Positions 1 through 4,330 of a DNA stretch of 8,980 nt are shown in pieces (the first letter of the stretch is position 1; each line of letters opens with the position of its first letter). Where the stretch lies: assembly GCA_964400875.1 (NCBI GenBank), contig CAYNWK010000177.1, positions 1 to 8,980 of the forward strand, in the 5' to 3' direction. The notes under the pieces are model-generated. The model was not told the origin of the DNA and searched no databases. It worked only from the letters and a program-made list of their open reading frames with translations. The translations under genes were made by a program, and so were the position numbers. The DNA is from CAYNWK01 sp964400875. Its GTDB lineage: Bacteria; Chloroflexota; Anaerolineae; Anaerolineales; UBA4823.

Positions 1-89
1 GGAATGTACCAGTGGCGATCCGAAGCCAGATGCGCCTTGTAAGTCTCGCCATAAAAGACAAAGGGAACGCTGTGGATAATTTCAGGCAC
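1..89 (-). CDS. Partial gene, possible phage antirepressor N-terminal domain (P22_AR_N-like)
   Basis: The first 29 codons of a leftward gene run off the window edge. It starts at a GTG (89-87) preceded on the minus strand by a good AAGGAG ribosome binding site about 9 nt upstream; the only nearby ATG is followed directly by a stop. The visible peptide begins MPEIIHSVPFVFYGE and continues to a HWYI motif. The pattern of a short beta strand, a small 'fYGet' turn and then 'xxWYIP' resembles the start of phage antirepressor proteins of the P22_AR_N family, where the next residues usually read 'lrPicealGl'. This is a family impression from 29 residues only. If right, it points to a prophage or phage-plasmid. 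It lies downstream of parB in the same direction, separated by a 189-bp gap with two operator-like dyads, so it probably has its own promoter. Confidence 0.5.
   Translation of the reverse strand, partial: MPEIIHSVPFVFYGETYKAHLASDRHWYI
71..79 (-). other. Perfect consensus DnaA box (TTATCCACA)
   Basis: The minus strand reads TTATCCACA, an exact match to the consensus DnaA box, inside the start of the antirepressor-like gene. No second box was found close by, and a single 9-mer in a window of this size can occur by chance. Functional status is uncertain. Confidence 0.25.
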
Positions 90-121
90 GCTTACATTCT
101 CCTTCTTCGTCGTTCTAGACC

Positions 122-178
122 CATGCAGGGTCGTGACAACCCTGCATGTTAGATGCGGGGTCATGATGACCCCGCATC
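122..178. promoter_or_regulatory. Tandem pair of related inverted repeats, likely operators
   Basis: Two dyads lie side by side. The first has 10-bp arms (CATGCAGGGT at 122-131, ACCCTGCATG at 139-148) around a 7-nt centre. The second has 12-bp arms (GATGCGGGGTCA at 152-163, TGACCCCGCATC at 167-178) around TGA. They are versions of the same 25-bp element, with starts 30 bp apart (123 and 153), close to three helical turns. An A-T pair in the first arm is a G-C pair in the second, on both sides, so symmetry is conserved although sequence is not. Neither is followed by a T-tract in either direction, which argues against terminators. They sit 33 bp upstream of the antirepressor-like start, a normal place for a dimeric repressor to act. 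Confidence 0.6.
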
Positions 179-244
179 CTTGCTTGCTTCCTTATTAAAG
201 GAGACACCGCGCCCCCTTTGAGCCCGCGCATCCCCATCCATTCC

Positions 245-270
245 AAAAGTGTTCCAATTGGAACACTTTT
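245..270. other. parS-like centromere palindrome, copy 1
   Basis: A perfect 26-bp palindrome with core GTGTTCCAATTGGAACAC lies 9 bp beyond the parB stop codon. Its central 16 bp, TGTTCCAATTGGAACA, matches canonical bacterial parS (TGTTTCACGTGAAACA) at 12 of 16 positions, and all four differences are symmetric. The same element occurs at 1500-1521 on the other side of parB. A ParB binding site is the most economical reading; a palindromic transcription operator is the alternative. Confidence 0.65.
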
Positions 271-278
271 CTACTCGT

Positions 279-1415
279 TCAACGGCGCCGTTCGAAAAGC
301 ACCCGCAACCAGTGGGCCTGCTGCTCCAGGTGCTCGGCCGCCTCCAGCAGTTCTTCCGCTTCCGGGGCCGCGGCCGAGAATTCTGCGGCGACCATCTCGT
401 AATCCTGGCTGAAGTCCCGTTTGCGGGCCAGCTTGAGAAAAGAACGCAGCCGGCTGGCGGCTTTGCGGTGGGTGCTGGCGCCCGCCTGGCTTTTGGGCCT
501 GCGTCCGGGGGGCTGTTTTTGCTGCTCGACCCTTTCCTTCAGTTCGCGGGCGGTCAGGTCCTCCTCGATGGCCAGCAGCAGCATCTCTTTCTGGGCCTTG
601 CGGGGCGCGGCGACGATCTCCCGCAGCCGCCCTTCAGGCACATCGTACAGCTTCGCCAGGTAGACCAGTTCGCTCGGCAGGCTGAGGATTTGCAGGTGGC
701 GCTCCAGCACCGGGCGGGAAAGTTTCATTTGCTTTTCAAGCGGAGGCCAGGTGCCGTTGGGCAGCCGGCGGATATCCAGGACCTGCCGGAAATAATCCAG
801 GTCGTCCGCCATCCCCGCTTCGGGGTGGATGTCCATTTGCAGCAGGATCAGCCCGGCGATAGCGCGGGCGCGGTCCACTGCAGTGTTGCCTTCACGCTGG
901 ATGTTCTCGGAAATCTGCCGCTCCCGACTGAACTGGCTCTCTTCGATCACCTGCAGCACCGGTTCCTGTTCGAAACCATGCCGCACCGCAGCCAGCGCCA
1001 AGCTCCAGAAACGGCGTTCGCCCACCTCGATGGCGAAGCGCGGGGTACCATCAGGGCTTTTAATCCACGATCCGGTGGCAGGTTCGATTTGGCCCAGATC
1101 CAAGATGTTTTCGCCCAGCGCAAGCAAGCCGCCGACCTGTTCGCTCAGGCCCGGATCCGCCTCGGCGGCACGGAGCAGTTGTTCAGCGGTCTGGTAGCAA
1201 TCTAGCTCGCCGCGGAAGAAATCGTTCTTAAGATCCGGCGGCAGGATCACGCGGGACTGAAAGCGGTCCGGCAGGCATTGGCTCAGGGGCACTGCCACCA
1301 CCCGCGCGCCACGCCTGGGTCCCTGGTGCGCTTCGGGTTCGAAGAATCCGGCCGCCTGGCTGTCGGCGTCCGTGAAAAGATCGTCCAGGTTTTTTGAGGA
1401 TCGCTTGCGGGGCAT
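279..1415 (-). CDS. parB: ParB-family partition protein (CTPase/parS-binding)
   Basis: A 378-residue protein that should bind parS-like sites, load as a CTP-dependent clamp and work with ParA in DNA segregation. Visible ParB blocks: a divergent first box near residues 43-55 (VPLSQCLPDRFQSR), the GQIxP region at 108-112, the signature GERRFWSLAL at 132-141, and the second signature ENIQRE at 170-175. A helix-turn-helix region lies around 226-247 (LSRPVLERHLQIL). The end is rich in Glu/Ala/Leu (351-378) and could be a dimerisation helix. About 40 residues are inserted between the first box and GQIxP, compared with typical chromosomal ParB. I chose the ATG at 1415, 7 nt after an AGAGAGG ribosome binding site; a TTG directly upstream (1418) is less likely. 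It lies 105 bp downstream of parA in the same direction and is flanked by two identical-core palindromes. Confidence 0.9.
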   Translation of the reverse strand: MPRKRSSKNLDDLFTDADSQAAGFFEPEAHQGPRRGARVVAVPLSQCLPDRFQSRVILPPDLKNDFFRGELDCYQTAEQLLRAAEADPGLSEQVGGLLALGENILDLGQIEPATGSWIKSPDGTPRFAIEVGERRFWSLALAAVRHGFEQEPVLQVIEESQFSRERQISENIQREGNTAVDRARAIAGLILLQMDIHPEAGMADDLDYFRQVLDIRRLPNGTWPPLEKQMKLSRPVLERHLQILSLPSELVYLAKLYDVPEGRLREIVAAPRKAQKEMLLLAIEEDLTARELKERVEQQKQPPGRRPKSQAGASTHRKAASRLRSFLKLARKRDFSQDYEMVAAEFSAAAPEAEELLEAAEHLEQQAHWLRVLFERRR

Positions 1416-1499
1416 CAATGCACCTCTCTTTCAGGCATGCTTTGCAAACAGCCAGGCCGGTTTCCACTCCGTATACCGCTGTCTCGATACGATCAAGAG

Positions 1500-1521
1500 A
1501 AGTGTTCCAATTGGAACACTT
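1500..1521. other. parS-like centromere palindrome, copy 2
   Basis: A perfect 22-bp palindrome with the same GTGTTCCAATTGGAACAC core as the site at 245-270. It sits in the parA-parB intergenic space and touches the last base of the parA stop codon. With the other copy it brackets parB exactly. Sites beside or between par genes are common for partition centromeres, which supports the parS reading. A role in parB expression is also possible. Confidence 0.65.
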
Positions 1522-2387
1522 TAACGCTTTGTACGGCGGCGGACTTCTTCCGCTGCCCGGGCAAATTCCTGGGCCGCCGGGCTGGAGCCGGCCAGCTGCT
1601 CCGAGCCCTGCCTGGGCGGCCGGTAGCTGAACACATCCAACCCCTCGTTGATGGCGTATTCCACGTCTGCCCGGTTGGACGTGGCCGGGAGCACCAGTTT
1701 TCCGTAGCGGTTGATCAGCGACTGGCGCAACTCCTGCTCCTCGGCGCGGCGGAAGTCGCATAACGTCGGCTGCAAGCCAAGCAGCTTTAAGTGCGGATTC
1801 TTGCTGCGCTGGATCTGCTGCACGGTGGTCAGCAGATCGTTCAGTCCGTCCAATGAAAAACCCTTGAGCTGCACCGGGATGAGCACGTAGTCGGCCGCTA
1901 TCAGGCTGTTGACCGTCATCACGTCCAGGGAGGGGGGCGTGTCGATCACCACATAAGCGTACATGCGGGCGACAGCTTCCAGTATGTAGCGCAGGCGGTA
2001 ATCGCCGTCGGCTTCCAAGGACAGCAACCGGCTGGCTGCTTTCATCTTCGCTTTGCTTGAAGGGAAATAATCCAGGTTGTTCTGGGAACGCAGGGGGATA
2101 TCGGAGGTCAGGATGGCGACAGGAACGGGTAGCGGCGATTCGTCCAGCAGCAGGTCCCCCAAGGTAGCCGCCGCGCCGCGGTCGCTGCGCCGTTCAGGCG
2201 GGCAAAACACGCCCCCGGCCAGGGTGGCCGCGGCATGTGTCTGGGGGTCCATATCCACCAGCAGGACCCGCTCCGGCGCCCGCTGCTCGTCATGGCCGAG
2301 CATCAGGGCCAGCCCGGCGGCCAGGTTCACCGCATAGGTGGACTTGCCCACTCCCCCTTTCTGATTGGCTATCGCGATCACCTGCAT
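1521..2387 (-). CDS. parA: ParA-family partition ATPase
   Basis: A 288-residue P-loop ATPase of the ParA/MinD/Soj group, expected to bind DNA non-specifically as an ATP dimer and position ParB-parS complexes. Motifs (numbered from this start): deviant Walker A NQKGGVGKST near residues 8-17, the A' motif LLVDMDPQTH near 42-51, Walker B YVVIDTPPSLD near 145-155. No N-terminal helix-turn-helix is present, so it is the short Soj/type Ib-like form. The ATG at 2387 has a GGGGTG element just upstream and gives MQVIAIANQKGG, a normal ParA start. A GTG two codons earlier (2393) is an alternative. A 17-bp-spaced promoter lies upstream (2429-2457), and parB follows downstream, so the pair is probably co-transcribed. 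Confidence 0.93.
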   Translation of the reverse strand: MQVIAIANQKGGVGKSTYAVNLAAGLALMLGHDEQRAPERVLLVDMDPQTHAAATLAGGVFCPPERRSDRGAAATLGDLLLDESPLPVPVAILTSDIPLRSQNNLDYFPSSKAKMKAASRLLSLEADGDYRLRYILEAVARMYAYVVIDTPPSLDVMTVNSLIAADYVLIPVQLKGFSLDGLNDLLTTVQQIQRSKNPHLKLLGLQPTLCDFRRAEEQELRQSLINRYGKLVLPATSNRADVEYAINEGLDVFSYRPPRQGSEQLAGSSPAAQEFARAAEEVRRRTKR

Positions 2388-2428
2388 GGACACCCCATTC
2401 TCGTGCCTTTTTCCCTGAAAATCGCCTT

Positions 2429-2457
2429 ATTTTACCCCAAACATGCCAGATGGACAA
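2429..2457 (-). promoter_or_regulatory. Predicted sigma70 promoter for parAB
   Basis: On the minus strand, TTGTCC (2457-2452) is separated by exactly 17 bp from TAAAAT (2434-2429). The -35 matches consensus at 4 of 6 positions and the -10 at 5 of 6. The start point would fall about 35 nt before the parA ATG. Confidence 0.55.
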
Positions 2458-2504
2458 TAAGATACGCCAGTTTCAAACGCTGTAACCCACCAAACAAGGG
2501 GGTC

Positions 2505-2544
2505 ATAGGCTATAGAGAGCTTAATTGACTCTGCTATAGGCTAT
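2505..2544. promoter_or_regulatory. Paired ATAGGCTAT dyads between divergent promoters
   Basis: ATAGGCTAT occurs at 2505-2513 and again at 2536-2544, 31 bp apart. Each copy is itself a dyad (ATAG-N-CTAT). With flanks (ATAGGCTATAG on the left, CTATAGGCTAT on the right) the two also form a larger inverted repeat with one mismatch. The pair sits midway between the leftward parA promoter and the rightward ExeA promoter, so one bound protein could control both. Candidate ligands encoded here are ParB, the ribbon-helix-helix protein and the initiator. Confidence 0.45.
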
Positions 2545-2577
2545 CGCTGCCTGTTTTAGGGATTCCCAAGTCGGGTA

Positions 2578-2606
2578 TTGCCCCCGTAAGGCACCTCATG
2601 TATAAT
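2578..2606 (+). promoter_or_regulatory. Predicted sigma70 promoter for the ATPase-RHH operon
   Basis: TTGCCC (2578-2583), a 17-bp spacer and a perfect TATAAT (2601-2606) lie about 31 bp upstream of the ExeA-like start codon. This is the strongest promoter-like sequence in the window. A GAGG ribosome binding site follows at 2626-2629. Confidence 0.65.
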
Positions 2607-2637
2607 GCCTGCCAATCTATGAGCAGAGGTCTGTCTT

Positions 2638-3483
2638 GTGATGAACGAGAAAACACCCAGCCGCCTGACCTACCGGGAACTCAGCCTGATGGGGCTGAAA
2701 GAGCATCCTTTCCACCCCTCCGCCGACCCGCGCTTCCTGTATCTTTCACGCAATCACCTGAACATCCTGGGGCGGCTCCAGGATCTGGTCGAATGGCGTG
2801 AAGGGCTGGGCGTGGTCGAAGGACATATGGGCACAGGGAAAACCTCCCTGGCCCGCCGCCTGTACGAACTGACTGTCCAGGACGAAAACGTCGAGCCGGT
2901 CTACATTCACACAGCGGCCTTCAAGACCCCCATGGATGCGGCCCGGGATATCTCGGCGACCTTCGGCGTGCGCGGCCGGCGCTCTTACATCGACCAGCTG
3001 CGCGACTTTGAGTCCTATCTGGTGCGTCTCAAGCGTGATGGTAAAACCGCCGTAGTCATCCTCGATGACGCCCAGTTCATGCAGCCCGACAGCCTGGACA
3101 CCATCCAGAATATGCTCAATTTCGACCTCTCCGAAAAGCTGATCCAGATCATCCTCTTCGGCCAGCAAGAGATCAAAGAGACCTTCGTGCAAAAGAAGGC
3201 CGTCCACGACCGGGTGGTGCACTGGCAGATGCTAGGCCCGCTGCCCTTCACCGAGATGGTCGGGCTGATCTCCTTCCGGCTGACCGTTGCCGGGCGGCCT
3301 GAGCCGATGTTTACCGACACGGCCTTGGCCCGGCTGTACGATTTTTCCAAAGGGGTGCCCCGTCCGCTGGTGATCGTCTGCGGGAACACCCTGCGCCTCT
3401 TGGCGGAGAAGAAATCCCAGATGGCCGATGTGGATGAAGTCAATGAGGCGATCGAAGTATACGCACAGCGTCCGGGAAGCTGA
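2638..3483 (+). CDS. ExeA/TniB-like AAA+ ATPase
   Basis: A 281-residue AAA+ ATPase of the ExeA/GspA-TniB-MuB superfamily. The N-terminus shows the family's typical lead-in, GLKEHPFHPSADPRFLYLS (19-37). Walker A is GHMGTGKT (62-69), Walker B is VVILDDAQ (139-146), a sensor-1-like strand IILFGQQE lies at 171-178, and an arginine-finger-like HDRVVHW-x-MLGPL segment is near 190-202. A sensor-2 GVPRPL lies at 239-244. The length is normal for the family. No C-terminal peptidoglycan-binding domain or membrane segment is seen, so a secretion role is unlikely. Next to a replication initiator, a helicase-loader-like, transposition-ATPase-like or regulatory role is more plausible, but this is inference. 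GTG 2638 is 8 nt after a GAGG site; ATG 2641 is an equally possible start. Its stop is followed 2 nt later by the next start, so the two genes are an operon. Confidence 0.85.
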   Translation: MMNEKTPSRLTYRELSLMGLKEHPFHPSADPRFLYLSRNHLNILGRLQDLVEWREGLGVVEGHMGTGKTSLARRLYELTVQDENVEPVYIHTAAFKTPMDAARDISATFGVRGRRSYIDQLRDFESYLVRLKRDGKTAVVILDDAQFMQPDSLDTIQNMLNFDLSEKLIQIILFGQQEIKETFVQKKAVHDRVVHWQMLGPLPFTEMVGLISFRLTVAGRPEPMFTDTALARLYDFSKGVPRPLVIVCGNTLRLLAEKKSQMADVDEVNEAIEVYAQRPGS

Positions 3484-3485
3484 AC

Positions 3486-3839
3486 ATGAGCGACGAAACC
3501 AGCCCTTTACAGTACCCGTGGGCAGAACTCTACGACATCGAGTCCGGGGTCAAGAAGCTCAACCTAAACCGCACCCACGAAGGCCCCGGGCGCCCTCCCA
3601 AGCCGGTCAAGCGCATCAAAACCTCCATCACGCTGACCGATGAAGAAAAGCGCATCTACGAAAAACTCAATTACCTGCTGGGCAGCAAACTGCATCCCAA
3701 CAAGGTGACCAAGGGGCAGGTGATCGGCCTGGCCTTGCGCTTGCTGGACGAGAAGGTCGAGGAGCTGCCCAGCTCCCTGGAGAGCTGGGAAAATCTGGCC
3801 GAGACCCTGTTCGATACAGATGGGGAAGACCGCTCGTGA
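3486..3839 (+). CDS. Small ribbon-helix-helix-like DNA-binding protein
   Basis: A 117-residue, highly charged protein. A GRPPKP segment at 35-40 resembles a short AT-hook-like basic patch. It is followed by a putative strand KTSITLT (45-51), a helix DEEKRIYEKLNYLL (52-65) and a second helix TKGQVIGLALRLLDEKVEEL (75-94). Strand-helix-helix order and size fit a ribbon-helix-helix (MetJ/Arc) fold, in which dimers insert the strand into the major groove. The C-terminus is acidic. The start follows GGGAAG and lies 2 nt after the ATPase stop, so translation is probably coupled. An operon or copy-number regulator is the likeliest role. Fold assignment is from pattern only and the DNA target is unknown; the AT-rich block directly downstream and the dyads at 2505-2544 are candidates. 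Confidence 0.7.
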   Translation: MSDETSPLQYPWAELYDIESGVKKLNLNRTHEGPGRPPKPVKRIKTSITLTDEEKRIYEKLNYLLGSKLHPNKVTKGQVIGLALRLLDEKVEELPSSLESWENLAETLFDTDGEDRS

Positions 3840-3923
3840 TTATTTACCGACTTAGTTATTTAGTTATTTAATTACTTATTTATTTACCTAAGTAATTAAA
3901 TGGCTTTTTAAGATCTTAGAAAG
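3840..3923. repeat. AT-rich block with TTATTTA repeats and a 13-bp inverted repeat
   Basis: An abrupt AT-rich tract follows the RHH stop codon. TTATTTA occurs five times (3840, 3856, 3864, 3876 and 3880, the last two overlapping). A perfect inverted repeat has 13-bp arms ATTTAATTACTTA (3866-3878) and TAAGTAATTAAAT (3889-3901) with a 10-nt loop. It is followed by CTTTTTAA and a TAAGATCTTA palindrome (3909-3918). It could be a terminator for the ATPase-RHH operon (weak AT stem, five Ts), a DNA-unwinding element, or a binding array for a regulator. The sequence cannot decide between these. Confidence 0.6.
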
Positions 3924-4123
3924 GATCGCCGATGGTGTAAAAGCGGGAACTGATTGCCGGATGATACCTGGAACCCCCAGACCACCGGACCTGGCAATCA
4001 AATAAACCGTCCCGGTGACTTTAAGCGAAAACTCCCCAGGGCCTGGCAAGCAGAGGGGAGCGGTCGCAATATTTCTCGTTTGGTGCTGATAGTTTACCAG
4101 TCTTTCAGCGCACGGTCAAGTAT

Positions 4124-4178
4124 TGCACTGCTGCCTCTGCTTCCGAAGAGCAATAGCAGTGCATTTTCTTTTCTCTTG
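4124..4178 (+). terminator. Rho-independent terminator-like hairpin in the initiator leader
   Basis: TGCACTGCT (4124-4132) pairs perfectly with AGCAGTGCA (4155-4163), with an inner TGCT/AGCA stem (4138-4141 with 4149-4152). The hairpin is followed by ATTTTCTTTTCTCTT. The T-rich side shows it acts on rightward transcripts. It lies about 285 nt after the RHH gene and about 150 nt before the initiator ATG, so it may end the ATPase-RHH transcript, end a small RNA, or act as an attenuator for the initiator. Confidence 0.6.
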
Positions 4179-4283
4179 AAGCCAAGCGATGAAGAGGGGA
4201 ATGCTGACATCCTCCAAATCAGCTTATTGTTACCATCCGTAAATGGGGGACCCCGCCTGCACACCACCCAACCATACACTCCA

Positions 4284-4306
4284 GGTGAACCGCGCCGCGG
4301 CTCACC
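4284..4306. promoter_or_regulatory. Near-palindrome just upstream of the initiator start
   Basis: GGTGA-a-CCGCG-c-CGCGG-c-TCACC is a 23-bp dyad with one mismatched pair around a central C, 24 bp before the initiator ATG. It contains the in-frame upstream stop (TGA 4286-4288). It could be an operator or an RNA hairpin affecting translation; no clear Shine-Dalgarno sequence lies between it and the ATG. Confidence 0.4.
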
Positions 4307-4330
4307 CAGGCCGGCACCATTCATCAACTT

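Larger units (their letters stand above)
3924..4330. other. Long non-coding leader upstream of the initiator gene
   Basis: No convincing gene is seen between the RHH protein and the initiator; open frames here look unlike real proteins and overlap the initiator. The stretch is structured: TGATTGCC (3951-3958) pairs with GGCAATCA (3993-4000) around a small CTGG/CCAG stem (3968-3980), and CTCCCC (4032-4037) pairs with GGGGAG (4055-4060). An intrinsic-terminator-like hairpin lies at 4124-4178 and a near-palindrome at 4284-4306. Together these suggest an RNA leader or small RNA controlling initiator expression, but no clear promoter was found here. Confidence 0.45.

Noticed and set aside
122..178. 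Terminators after parB
   Set aside because: The stems are strong, but neither is followed by a T-tract on either strand, and they are two variants of one 25-bp element, which fits operators better.
249..1205. Long rightward open frame opposite parB
   Set aside because: It lies antisense to parB, has no ribosome binding site, and its translation has no family features; it is a shadow of GC-rich parB coding.
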